Of a stretch of 64,000 bases of DNA, positions 50,510 through 62,864 are shown one piece after another (the stretch's first letter is position 1; each line of letters starts with the position of its first letter). The notes beneath the pieces were generated by a model. The model did not search any database, was not told where the DNA came from, and saw only the letters and a program-made list of their open reading frames with translations. The DNA lies in assembly GCA_921293015.1 (NCBI GenBank), contig OV121081.1, forward strand, positions 77,641,022 to 77,705,021, written 5' to 3'. The position numbers and the translations under genes are program-made. The stretch is from Phorcus lineatus. Its lineage: Eukaryota; Mollusca; Gastropoda; Trochida; Trochidae.

Positions 50510-53500
50510 CGTATAGTGTAGTGAACGTTGCACGTATAGTTATAACATAAGATTTAATGACGCTACCACAAGATTGCCCTTTTTCGAAATAGAGCTCATT
50601 CATCTGTTACCGCCAAAACCCACGACCTTAAGTTTGGATATGATTGAATAACATTTGAGGAAATCGATATTGTGGTTAAGTCAGAATTAACAAACATTAA
50701 GGTAAAAACATATTGATAATCCGAACACAAATAAACGACCTTCTAGACTTTGTATCTTAAGGTTTCTATAAATGAATTCCGAACAAATAGTGATATTGTA
50801 CTTTATTTAAAGTGATTCAAGCCTTCATTACAAGTGTAGCGCGGACTACTCAATACAACAAGTTAATCAGGTTGATAGACCACCTCAAACGTCTCAATGA
50901 AAAACCGAAGTGCATGAACTGCTCTGACAATAATTCATTGATGAAGAGCTTCGTCTAGCAGTTCACTTGAGATTGACAAATCGTCTGCAACGTCCTCAAA
51001 TAGATCCCTTTATCTATATCAAGTTGACTAAGAGACCACATTCACTGCTCTATATCTCTTTCAACATTTATGTTTAGCGCCTCTATGTCTATTTACCATA
51101 ATGAAAGTTGGATGTACAACACTTAAAGTGACACACTTCCTTTGGAATATAGACAGTAGTTATCTCGTATAGCGCAGCCCTTAAATCAGTAATCTGCTAT
51201 AGTAGGTTTCAAAAGCTTAATCATCCATTTAGTCATCATGTGTTAGATTTGTCTCTCAGAATATATGTGTTAATTCGTTAAAGATATGAGTTACCTTACA
51301 AATTTAGATTTTGTACCAAACTAACACATCTTCCTCATTGAAATCATCTAGTTATTCTGAAATAATATGGAGCTTGATATGCATCACCTTTAAGGGGGTT
51401 TATATTTTTATATTTCATTATTACAACGAGTTTCTAAGTAATTTCTTTAACGTGTAGGATACATCAACTCAGTTAAGACGTACTCTAATTTCTGGCTCGA
51501 TAGTGCAAGCAGAAGTGTTGTAATAGGCTTTTTTAAATGCCTTATTATTATGTCATTATTATTATAGATGATATTTCTTCATGACTTGTCATATGTCATT
51601 TTACGTTTGCGTTCTGTAATGGCCATCCATTGTATAAGCATGAAGCGCATTAAGACACTGCAACCAGTTTTGCTTCTTAAAGGAAATCTGCGAGGATTTT
51701 CCTGAAGGTTCTTTCCATTGATTGATCATTCATTAGTTTTTACTAAAATCTCCTCCTCTCCTCCCCCTCCCAATACCGAAATACGGTCCAGATAGCCCTC
51801 ATTCTAAAACAATTTATAAAGTCTATATTTTAACTTTATTTACATGACAATAACTTCAATTCTCAAAAATAATTTGACTTATGTAATTACCTTTAGTAAG
51901 TAGAAAAAAACTAAGTCTTAGTACGTACTCTACATCTGTGTAGATGTTAAATGTATTTTCTAGGCAAATTAAAACCATGAAAATTATCATAATCGTGTGT
52001 GTATTACGCAAATGCTTTGCGACGCTAACAATCTCCATAAAGAAATTTTCCTCTGTTTGAATATCCAGATAATGCATACTTATCTTGTTGAAATCAAGTA
52101 GAAACATCATTAACTGTCCGTGATATCAGCAGACAGTTGAAACACCACAAACAGACACATCTGAAAAGACGGAGATGCTTTACTGGGAACAGATATTTGT
52201 AACCAATATCTGCAACCATTGTCAATATTTTCAAAAGAGAACAGGGAAAAATATGATTTGTTTCTGGTTTTACCTCACGCACATGAGTGCAGTTTTTTAA
52301 AATACGAATCCTAATTTCATTAATTTTATTCTTGTCGTTCCACAGTATCTTAATGTTATCTTAATGCAAAGCAGAGGATGTAATGTTTAATAGTATAACT
52401 AAAATTGCGTTTTTTCTACATGGCATTGAAGTCACGAAAATTTTTATTTATGAACCAGATATGCGTAAAATAATTATGTGTAACTGTTTTCGGTATCAAA
52501 GTGAAACTAGTTGAACAATTAACATCCTGTTCTGTAAACATAACCACCAAGAATACTATCAAAATGGTTGATGTTATTTTCTAAGCAATTTTTATAGATA
52601 GTGATTGATTAAGAGGAACAAAAATGTTTTTAAATGGAACTTCCTTGCTCTCACCCCAAAGATGCAGAATGGACTTTTTACAAATTGATTTGGTACAGTT
52701 ACAAACTATCATTAAAGCAGATTGTCTGATCTAGTGGAACGCGAATCAACCTTACAAAATAAATTCGAACTGCTTAGCTTACCACATGTCAATCACGATA
52801 ACATTAACATACTATAGCTATCATAGTATATAGGAACAACAAGATGATTTTGTTTAAAAATATGCTAAGATGTAACAAAGTAAAACAGTTTGAAAATACT
52901 TAATTATTTAGTTTTCATACTAAGTCTTTATAACAAATATCCATACATAAATATAAATACAAACAATCCGGAAATCCTATATTGAGTTATAGGTTGAGTC
53001 AGTCAATCAATAACATGTATAATCTATTGTAAACTCAATAAACTATAGTCTTTCACTTTCGATCCGAATGAGTGCAAATGTTCTCCATGATAGCAGAGGA
53101 AGGATGTTTAGTTATGACCCTGATTTCAGTAACTTATGTATTTTTGCCTCGCTACACCTATTAAACAAACCATGCCCTCATACTCTTTAAGAGCTATCAC
53201 TAAGCTAAAAAGCTGATTGAAAACTACTACAATTCTAATTGATGTGGTATTTTAGCATGGAAGTTTCAAGATTTGACATGACAGAAGCTGCTTTTCCAAG
53301 GATGTTTCATCTGAAAAAAGTTAATGTATTGTGTAGTACAAAACCAACCTTAACATCAGAGGACCAAATTACTTTACTTAAATTGTTTATTTCATAATTT
53401 GATTATAAGAAAGGGGAAGCAAATGAGATGTTTATAATAGCAAATACTAGATAAATGATGCACATTAAGGAATAATAAAGTTACCATTTGCCACAAAAAT

Positions 53501-56360
53501 GGCAGAACATACCGATAAAAAATATAAATCACAACAGTTGCCTCTGTGGAGAGCAAAATGTAAAGATCAAACTTGAGTTATTACATACACATGAGTTAAA
53601 AATAAAGAAATGATTAATTTTTCAAACAGGGGAATTGACATAACATTTTTACTAACTGGTGTCTACTACCTATTCTCAAGTGATTAATCGATTAGCTTGA
53701 GAAGCTTCTTCAATCTGAAATACATGCTACAAAAATATTGTACCAAGAGAATTTCAGACTAAAATACAATTGTTCATATATTGTCTCTTTATGTTAAACA
53801 ACTGTTAATCCCTGACAATTTCATATACTCAAATGAATAAGGAAACTGGTAACTGGTAACTGGTAACTGGTAATCTAAAGCAAATAAATAGGAAGACTTT
53901 AAAAATGATATTTTATTATTTGACACCTTGGGATCGATACATCGTGATATTCTCATATAGGTCTACTATGCACATGAAGTATGCCCGTGTACGATGCATT
54001 AATATATCCTAGATATGACAAAGGGCAAGTTTTTCTTGTTTGCATTTAAAACTCCTTTTTTCCAATAGAAAAGGATTCTCAAAATCAAATACGATCAAAA
54101 ACATCATCAAATTATGGCATGTATGATATCTACATTGTTGTACGACATTTCATGTAAAAAAAGGGTCTTTTGTTTGACTTATCTTGTTATGAATATTTTA
54201 TTTTGGTAATTTGACTCAGCTTTAAGAACGATGCTTCTGCGATTCGGAAACTGTAGCCATGCATAAATTCTTAATGTAGATGTGGTCATGTGTATAGAAA
54301 AAAGTAAGGATTTACAGATGTTGTAATTTTTTATTCAATCATATTGACGAAAATATAAACTTTATACTGTCCTTATATGTCCATCTACGTATTTTGAATG
54401 AATTACATACCAGTATGACAAGCAATACTTTCTAGCTGTTAATCCTGAACATTAATCATATCAATTTATCATATCTTTATGGTAGCATGTCAACATGTAG
54501 AGTACGTTCATTTGTATAAAGCAGTTTCTTTTCTGTTTTCACAACAATTTTATTATTCATATCGGAAGCATTAAACAATGAATAGTTTGTAAGGCTTACA
54601 CTTACTAAACAACAACTTAAGACTCAAATGAATTCTAACTCTGAAATGCTGAGATATGGTATTTCTATGTTAAGTAGTGTTTGACTATCATCTCAAGGTT
54701 AATGCTGTTCAGGTGTTTATTCTTGAGTTATCAAAGTCTACCGTAAAATGGAGAATTAAATAGGATTACGATTTTCAAACATTTACTGCATGCCTCTGTC
54801 TAACAAGTGAGACGAATTCAAGGCTCTTTGGAGATACCTTCGGTAATATTATTTGCATAATGCAGACATTTGTAACACGTTAAGACAGCATAAGGGGAAC
54901 TTATTGCCTGTTAATGGGTATTAATGATGGTAGTGCTTTAATTCCCATTGCGAATAATTATGCACTATATCTTCTCTAGTCGATGTGTTTGTAGCTTAGT
55001 AGAAAACCTTAGATAGACCTGTAGTGCAGGAATGTGTTCTAAAAATGTCTTATCTGATACTAATGACCATTTGAACTTCATAATAATAGTTTTGATGATG
55101 ATATCACAACGCCTTGAAAACGCCTTTGAATTAATGAAGATGTTGCTATTCTAAAATGGGTGTTTTACTCTTTAATGAATATTGTGATTTGTAAATTAAT
55201 ATTTCAACTTGAGGGCAATATTAAAACCTATGAAAACCAATTTGAACCTGATGTCATTTCCGATTTAATGATAATGCGTATTATATACACCTGTCTGCGT
55301 GTATATTAATTACGATGTAATCTCTTGTTGACCTTATGATTAATGAAAATGCGTAATTAATGTTGCTACTGAATCGTTTAAAGTAGTCATTAAAAAGAGC
55401 GTCCATATACATTTGACATATCCTACAATTACAGACGTAATGATTCTCTCGTTACTTTACAAAACAAATTATTACAACTTGTTAAAGACATTTAGATCAA
55501 GTGATCTGTTAACTGTCTTTAAGTTTTCAACTCTAAAAGTTTATTTCTAGCTGTAAATGCCCTGATGTACGTAAGAAGAAACACTCAAACTGAATAGCAG
55601 TTAGCCCACAGTGTATTGCTTGGTACCAGATCAGGACTGGTCAGTGTTCTGTATTACAAGGTCTGTCTTCAGTGCTTATCTAATCTTTGTGCGTTGAGTC
55701 TCTAATCCAAGATATAATAAATATGGAGATTTTTTAAAACTCTGATAATAGTATGAGTGATGTAAGTAACCCCGCATGGCATAACTTTCATAACTCCAAA
55801 TGACTGGCTAATTTAAGCCTCGTCAATTTTTCTGTGCCTGCTCCCGAGAATGCTGCGACATATCTTGTTATTCGAATGGGAATTTTGTGGTGAAGATGGC
55901 GCTACCAAAATTATTGACGGAAACAAATTTAGCTTTTTATCGATATTCTGAATAGCAACACCTATGTCAGATATTCTTGGGCTAATTTGATATGAATCAA
56001 AATTGCAGAAACACTATCATCCTTATATGAGAAATTCTTTAAGAGTTTGATAACAGTTTCTACAAGTTTTATTCTGTATGCAGAATTGTATGTCGCAAAA
56101 TGGATGCAGTTCCATAGTTATCGTTATATCGATTGTAAACTTGCAGAGGATTACCTTGCTTTAGTTTACCTGTAACTTGTTTTTGAACATATCTACCTAT
56201 AATATCTTATTTTTTTTCAACTAGTCCTTCTTATGCTTCTCGAATGGATACTCACTAAATATCTTTGAGTTTTAGGAATTCTTCAAAAACTGTTGTACAT
56301 ACTGTCACTTTTCATTGGAATAGGTGGGAAACTTTTCAAAGAATCATATCACCAAACCAT
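50510..56360. other. Unique sequence between D2 units
   Basis: No gene is recognised. The part at 50961-51130 matches 10140-10310 in reverse. Four copies of the 7-mer AACTGGT lie at about 53844-53872. An ATG in strong context (GAAGATGGCGCTACC, near 55892) opens a 19-codon frame only. Confidence 0.45.
53844..53872. repeat. (AACTGGT)4 tandem repeat
   Basis: Four perfect 7-base units. Confidence 0.9.
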
Positions 56361-56365
56361 TTTAA

Positions 56366-57175
56366 CAAATTTGGGGACTCCAGACATTTCATGTAATAGA
56401 AAAGGTACATTTATATGCAATTAAAAGATTTCTCGGTGTGAAAACAGCAACCTCAAACGTAATGGTCCACGGTGAGTGTGGTAGATTTCCGTTATCAATA
56501 GAGGCAAAAATGAAAGTAATAAAATATTGGTTGAAAGTATTAAATATGCCATGTTATAGATTACCCAAAAAATGTTACAATATGATGACTTTGTATGATA
56601 GAAATGGAAAACGCAATTGGGTTACAGATGTTAAAGATTTACTATTTTCTACTGGTTTTGGTTATATATGGCTGGAACAACACATAGACTCTCATACAAA
56701 GTTTCTTATCTCATTTAAACAAAGATTACAAGATATTTATTTACAAAATTGGCTTGACCATCTATCTGTATCAAATAAATGTTTTTATTTTAGAATGTTT
56801 AAGCAATCTATACAAGATGAAAGCTATTTATCGCATTTGAATATCCGGAAATATAGAATCTCAATTGCAAAATTCCGTTGCTCATCGCATGATTTACTAA
56901 TAGAAACCGGCAGATATATTGGACTAAAAAGAGAAGATAGAATTTGTAAAATGTGTAATTTAAATCTTATTGAAGATGAATATCATTTCCTTTGTGTCTG
57001 CCCTGCCTACCTCACTTTGAGAAATAAGTACATTAAGAAATATTACTTTACACACCCTAATATTTATAAATTTATATCTCTATTAACTTACTCTAACAAA
57101 GCACATTTAGAAAATCTGTCAATGTTTCTATACTATGCCTTTTTACTCAGAAAAAATGTACTCTATCCTGCCTGA
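56366..57175 (+). CDS. LINE (CR1-like) ORF2 C-terminal fragment
   Basis: An open frame of about 269 codons runs from just after a stop at 56363 to TGA at 57173-57175; the true start is lost by truncation. It begins with IEKVHLYAIKRFLGVK and GECGRFPLSIEAK, matching the region just after the reverse transcriptase in CR1/L2-type LINE proteins ('E..H..F.K..LGV....N....ELGR.PL'). Near the end is a zinc-knuckle-like CKMC...EYHFLCVCP followed by AYLTLRNKY, the C-terminal motif of these proteins ('C..C...E..HFLF.CP.Y..LR'). Counted from the GTG at 56438, the cysteines are residues 170, 173 and 186/188, with His 183. The frame is intact, unlike every other coding relic in the window, so the insertion is comparatively young. 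Endonuclease and polymerase domains are missing, so it cannot move by itself. Confidence 0.9.
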   Translation, partial: QIWGLQTFHVIEKVHLYAIKRFLGVKTATSNVMVHGECGRFPLSIEAKMKVIKYWLKVLNMPCYRLPKKCYNMMTLYDRNGKRNWVTDVKDLLFSTGFGYIWLEQHIDSHTKFLISFKQRLQDIYLQNWLDHLSVSNKCFYFRMFKQSIQDESYLSHLNIRKYRISIAKFRCSSHDLLIETGRYIGLKREDRICKMCNLNLIEDEYHFLCVCPAYLTLRNKYIKKYYFTHPNIYKFISLLTYSNKAHLENLSMFLYYAFLLRKNVLYPA

Positions 57176-57240
57176 ACATATTGTATGCACATTGTGCTAC
57201 AGGCCTGTGGCCTATAAGTGCAAATAAAGAAAGATTGAAA
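56366..57240 (+). mobile_element. 5'-truncated CR1-like LINE insertion
   Basis: It comprises the ORF2 fragment and a 3' UTR of about 65 bases. The UTR contains the small palindrome-like AGGCCTGTGGCCT and ends AATAAAGAAAGATTGAAATT, a short A-rich end typical of CR1-type elements, which lack a long poly-A tail. Truncation at the 5' side fits incomplete target-primed reverse transcription. It lies just before D2 unit B. I could not define a target-site duplication. Confidence 0.8.
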
Positions 57241-57244
57241 TTAG

Positions 57245-57585
57245 TGACAAAGCAGTCCTTTTTTTGAAACACAGAAGATTCCATCCGACACTTGTAAATG
57301 TGTGACTTACTCATAGAGTTGCCTTATTAACGGTTATTTGTAAAACGTTCAAGGTCACAACTAGACCTTGGCATTTTAACCTTAACCTCCAAGACTATTT
57401 ACAGGGTTCACTTCATAACCTACATATAGATGCTTATTAGGAAGAATCCGGGACCAGTCGACCTCCACATTAATTTTAAGGTCACAGCGAGCCTTTGAAA
57501 TTTTCAGTGTTAACAATCATGATAATACAACTTGTATTGCGCTGATCTCTTCGAAGTTGCTCAAAGCGCAAATGTGGTTCAAATC
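57245..57585. other. Spacer between LINE end and D2 unit B
   Basis: No gene or clear repeat recognised. Confidence 0.4.
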
Positions 57586-57589
57586 TCAA

Positions 57590-60500
57590 AGATACATTTA
57601 ACTCAATTATTTTGTCAAAGATAAGTTTTTATTCTTCACTGGAAAGTTCGAAATGTAGGTGACATTCGTGAGCTTAACCGGAAAGAGTTGCAAACTCAAT
57701 CCACTAGTTGTCAATCTTTGAATAAACAAACATTTGAAACTACTATTTGCACTTATTCCGCACTCATGACGTAAAAAAATTGATCTATAGCCCTCTGACA
57801 TGCAAGTTTCTTAATTGGCATTAAGCCTTCGGTTTATGATTACTGTCAAATTGTCCCACACTGTATCAGGGAATGTATGTATGCATTCTTATTTCTCATG
57901 AAAAGAGTTCATTTATTCAAACATTCTTTTTATTAATAACCTACCGGAAAGATCAGATATTTCGACGGAATATTTGGACTTTTGGAAAATACACTGATTA
58001 AGTCTGGTTATAACTTTATTTTTAGCCTTCCAGCAAGTGATGTGTTTTTTCCAAGCGCAAAATTATTTCCTTCCCAAAAGTCCTTAGTGTTATCTTATTG
58101 TAAAATCCTTATATACTGTGACAGCTTATTTCGTAAGTGACCTAGTTTCAAAATATATGCAGACATACATTGTGTATAATATGCCTTGCCATGCAAATCA
58201 TGCAATGGCTATGACATAATGATAATGATACCAACCACACCCTGTTTTCATGTAGTGGAGACAAAGAAAATATATCCAACCTCATTATCATGACGATATC
58301 GAAGAGGTCATATCATTTATGATAAAGAAAAATCGGCTGTTTTGATTGGAAATAAATTCATATTTATATGTAGTAACTTTTGCATAAAAAACAACAGAAC
58401 GTTTGAGCATAAATATTCTCTTTACATAAATCTATTCATTGATTGCAGATGACATATTTCCGATGCTTCCCCTTGCTATTGTTTTACCATCGTCTCGCTA
58501 TATCTCAGGCACTACAATTTCTGTCTAAATGCTGGCGGGTATTTGTATGTGTTGACATGACGTTCAAACAGAACAACGAGCTGATGAAGTTGATTTGTAC
58601 GTAACTTCCCTTCCAATGATTCGTTTCTCTCGACTTCGGTTATTTTTTGTTTTCAAATCTGATCAATTCATCATCGTCCGAAGAAAGAACAATGATGTCT
58701 ACTGTTTGTGGTTGTATGTTTTTGATAGTTTCTACCATAGTGTCGATTTTAAATGACCTTCCATCTTGAAATTGTCAATCGGATGATTGGCACATTGTCA
58801 CAACGTTTGCGAATCTTGATTTTTTTATCTGAAATGATACTGAACAATCTTCCTTTCAAAAAAACAAAGATATAACAATGTGTTTTTTAACAAATTTTTA
58901 TAATGAATAAAAGATAAATGATAAAAACGATGATGATTATAGAAGAAATGTCACACTTTAATCTCAAGAGAAACTGTATCATTTTATACACATATTTTGA
59001 AATTGTCTGTCCGATTTTGGCAACATTCCGGTGTAAAGGAATGATTTTTAGATAGTTTCTAGTTTTTGGATGAGCAAATAATATTCTGTTGAAGTATAGA
59101 AATAATGTCAGCATGACATTGTTTTTTAAAATAGTCTTACAAGAAAGGACCATTTTGGTTTACAGACGGCAGAAGCTGTGAGTCAGCATTGAGATAATGG
59201 GGTATTCCAAAGAGTTTATATCTGCAATCAAGTGCAACAGTCAGTACTTTAAGGTTACAAACGAGCCAATGACCTCGATAAATATTGATGACCAAATATA
59301 GCAATAAATTTGATTCCTTCGTCCTTCTTAGCTTGTAATGTCAACTAGACTGTTCAGTGAGCACTGAGGAGTCCCCTTTCAACAGGAAACTACTCATCGG
59401 TGAATGATAAGTCTGAAGTTGCTGCATTTTAAATATCGTTAGGAAGTGTATATTGGCAAAAAGGCAACATTTATTAAGTTTAATAGATATTGTGTATAGA
59501 TCATATTTCGTTCTTACAGTGTAATACACTCATTCTCAGATAAAAGGCCCATTATTATAACATCGTTAATATTCTATTTTGATATGTTAATCCTTGCTTA
59601 GGTTATGCCCCTTGATGGGGTAAAGGAAATAGATATCACTTATAAGTAAGTTTCATAAAGTTTGTTTCACTAAAACACTATTGATGAGTCACGAAAAATC
59701 ACGAAAAATCATGTCACTCTGCATGGTGTATTGTTTAATACAAAGATAATTCCCTAATTTGGAATGATAGTCGACATATTTTAATGTCTAATGATACATA
59801 ACAATCATGTGTCATAAAATCTATCATCATTTGGTTATGCTTACTTTTTTCATATGTGGCCCTTTTCGACAAATCTAGCAGTAGATCGCGTCAACTTCAA
59901 TAATCAGTGATTCATGATTATAAATACAACTTTAAACGACATGAAGTGCTGTTGGGTTAAAATCAATATTGGTGAAAGGGAAATTATGATTATTTACATT
60001 AAAGTTTTAATGTGTCATTAGTTGACACAGAATTTAAGTGAAGGTGTAAGTGTTATGCTTATCAATGCTATAAAGGCAGACAGTTACGATCCTAGTGAAA
60101 TGAATGGCCGGCTACTAAGATACGTTCACTCAAGTCGTCATTGACGGAGTTGACTGTTAGACCAAAACGGTTCCTGACGTGCCATAGGTAGTAATTGTCC
60201 TTATTTTGATCCGAATGAATTTGTACTAGGAAAATGTCCCCAGTCAAACCAGCAAAATATAACAAGACAATTGTATATTAATTACAATTTAATCAATCAA
60301 ATAATAAACAAAGAGTTTAAGGTTACAATGTCAAGCTAATACAAGCTATAATACAATATCAAATGAGTCACACTAATTAGCTAAATAGATATATTCACCA
60401 GTCCTTATGAATCACACAGTTGATAAAGGTAGAAAACAGTCAGTGGGTCTTGATGGGAGATAGATGAATCCGGCTTATAAAGGTATCCAAAAACAGTGGC

Positions 60501-61672
60501 ACGGCAGATGATTGCAAAGTTGATTGTAAGAAGCAAGATGAGTAAGAATTCTAATGCCAGCCTATATATATATATAGTTAAGATACCTTCCAGAATGTTC
60601 TTTAAAGTTCCACGACAAACTCCAATCAGAAGTGTCCAACTCAAGCAATCAAGAAATAGATAGAACATTCTAGAATAGATAATTCTAGACACTGCCAGCT
60701 AAGACTATCAAAACAAGTGTAAGTGTGACCCACTAAACAATACAACAATGTTATACAATGTTAAACTTATAAACAATCACACACTTATAACAATATCCTC
60801 AACTTTGTTGTTATACGTCAACATCTTCAACCGTCGACTACAAGTCAAGCTTTTCTCCACAACTCTCTTTATCCACGTTTGTGTAGAGAAAACCTGCTTA
60901 TCAAACAGTTTTTCAAGAAAAACATAAAGGAAAACGCTTTCGAAGATTTTACCCATCAGTATATTGTGGATATACGAAGCAAAAAAACAAACAGACCGAA
61001 AGAACTAGTCTTCTGTAACTTAAATGCCATTGATCATAAGTCTATTCTCCCCAACGCACTGCATCTAGACCCACATTGTATTTATTTAATCATTTCTTTT
61101 TTATTTCTTTTTTAGTTCTTTTAAAGTTTATTATAGTATATTCTTTGTTCCAAAGTCAACATTTTTCTTTAAAGATTAGTCTTGTGTAAAAAGCTATATC
61201 GTCCATTGTATTTTTATGTAACCATTTCTAACTAAATTATAGACTCTAGAGAATGTGTATAAATAAAAAATCGTAAACAAAGCTTCAATTGAAGGAAGAG
61301 ATGGCCACTGTTAATCAATATCTACTCTTTGCTTAGTCTAGGTCATGACATACTCCTTTTGCACATTCCAAAGTCTTAGACTTTTCCTTAAGTATAATAA
61401 TTGATAAGACTTAGTTACAATGAGTAACTCATGGTAAAAACTATTATGGGAAAGAAACATGATACTCGATTCTATCGACACAACTGGTACATACATTTTA
61501 TGTTACAGCCTGCAAATACTCTTAATCTTTTATTTGAAAGATTGAAACATTTACACAATTAACATAAAATTACTGAAATAAAAAAAGAAAATGTTTACAA
61601 TTCTTTGCTTAAAATGGGAAATCGTGGTGTGAACTTTACTATGCTGTAGATATTTGTCAATATCATCAATGT
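57590..61672. repeat. Segmental duplication D2, unit B (4.1 kb)
   Basis: Partner of 47440-50505. It is about 1 kb longer, mainly because 60250-61055 has material absent from unit A, including the sharply bounded 192-bp segment at 60864-61055. The two units align well on both sides of that extra sequence. Confidence 0.85.
60864..61055 (+). mobile_element. 192-bp segment present only in D2 unit B
   Basis: Unit A reads CAAACTTTTCTCCCTAACTTACTGCAGTTAGACCC without a break (49838-49872). In unit B the same sequence is split: TTCTCCACAAC occurs at 60853-60863 and again, with one change (TTCTCCCCAAC), at 61045-61055, where the unit A match resumes. This is the footprint of an insertion with an 11-bp target duplication, or of a deletion in unit A between the repeats. 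The segment is open in one plus frame (contains FEDFTHQYIVDI and KTNRPKELVFCNLNAIDHKS), has a protein-like composition and no tail. I do not recognise it. Confidence 0.55.
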
Positions 61673-61674
61673 TA

Positions 61675-62215
61675 ACGAGAATTAACCCCTGCGAGTTGTG
61701 GGTCACAAGTGTTATTCTCTGAAAAGTGTTTTTAATCTTAGTTGAAGACATTAAAACACCAGCACTATACAGAGCAAAAACGAAAGGAGGACAATGATAC
61801 ATAAAAACGAATATTCCCAGTGGTTTGTAACATTCATGTAAAAGACAACTAAAATATTTTTTTTAGAAATTCCTACAAGTCATTCCACAAAAATGAAAAA
61901 AGCTACGCATTTGTAGAGATCAAACAAAACATGTTCAGAATATTGATAGATAAAAAGTATCGAAAAATAAAAATTCACTACAAACTGGTTGAAATTCGTT
62001 TATCTTATGTCTAAGAGTAAAACAATTGAATGATACCAAAGGTCGACATGGAAACGACTAACTCGATATAATACGATATGTTAATATTGAAATGATAGTA
62101 AATTTTAAAAAAATGTTTAGTCCCCTTGAGCTTTTTCACTTTAGTAGAGAAAGTTGAAATTTGAGTTCTACATACACCTAGAATAGGCCTCAGTTCCTTT
62201 TTTGTCTAAGATATA
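61675..62215. other. Spacer, no supported feature
   Basis: AT-rich sequence with only short open frames. Confidence 0.4.
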
Positions 62216-62216
62216 C

Positions 62217-62860
62217 CATATACAGCTGCATACCGAAAGTTTGTTCACTTACCATTGAGTCGTAGTGCAAAAATCATGTAATTTGGGTTTCGTTTCAACG
62301 TCAAAAGAAAATCTTCAGCAAAACTGACAATGGATCACCCACTGTCCATGTGTGAAATAGCCTTGAACTCTTGGGAACTCATTTTGGGATCGTCTGGTCT
62401 CTAGTGCAAAAATTCGAATTTTGGAATAGTGATATAGACAGGAGGGGTCACATTTTTAAAATTTCGATTTCGTTAAATGCCAAATAAAATGTTCCATATT
62501 GACTCTCTGAGATTAAAACCAACATAATCACATTGACTTTGTGTTAAAGAACAAACGTGACTAATTTGTAAAGAAGTTGATAACTAATAAAGGATTTTAT
62601 GGGAAAAAATAAGTGTTTTCGGAATTTTGACCCCTGGTCACTTCAATGACCTGCCAAAACTGTTACGGGTAATTGTGGGGTACGATAAACATTTGCCTTA
62701 AAGAAGAATGGATCTGCATATGTGTATTGAAAATTCAATGTTTTACGTTTCTTTTTCGCAACGCTACGATACCTCAAAGGCATCTCAAACTACATGATAT
62801 TTGCACTAGTATATTCAGAAATGTGAACAAACTTTTGGCATGCAGCTGTATATTAAGATA
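62217..62860. repeat. Bracketing repeat, copy 2 (matches 30156-30805)
   Basis: Direct partner of 30156-30805, 32 kb away, with the same landmarks (AATTTGGGTTT, TTGACCCCTGGTCACTT, GACCTGCCAAAA, GATATTTGCACTAG). It is moderately diverged. It lies to the right of D2 unit B, as copy 1 lies to the left of D1 unit A. Confidence 0.8.
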
Positions 62861-62864
62861 TACT

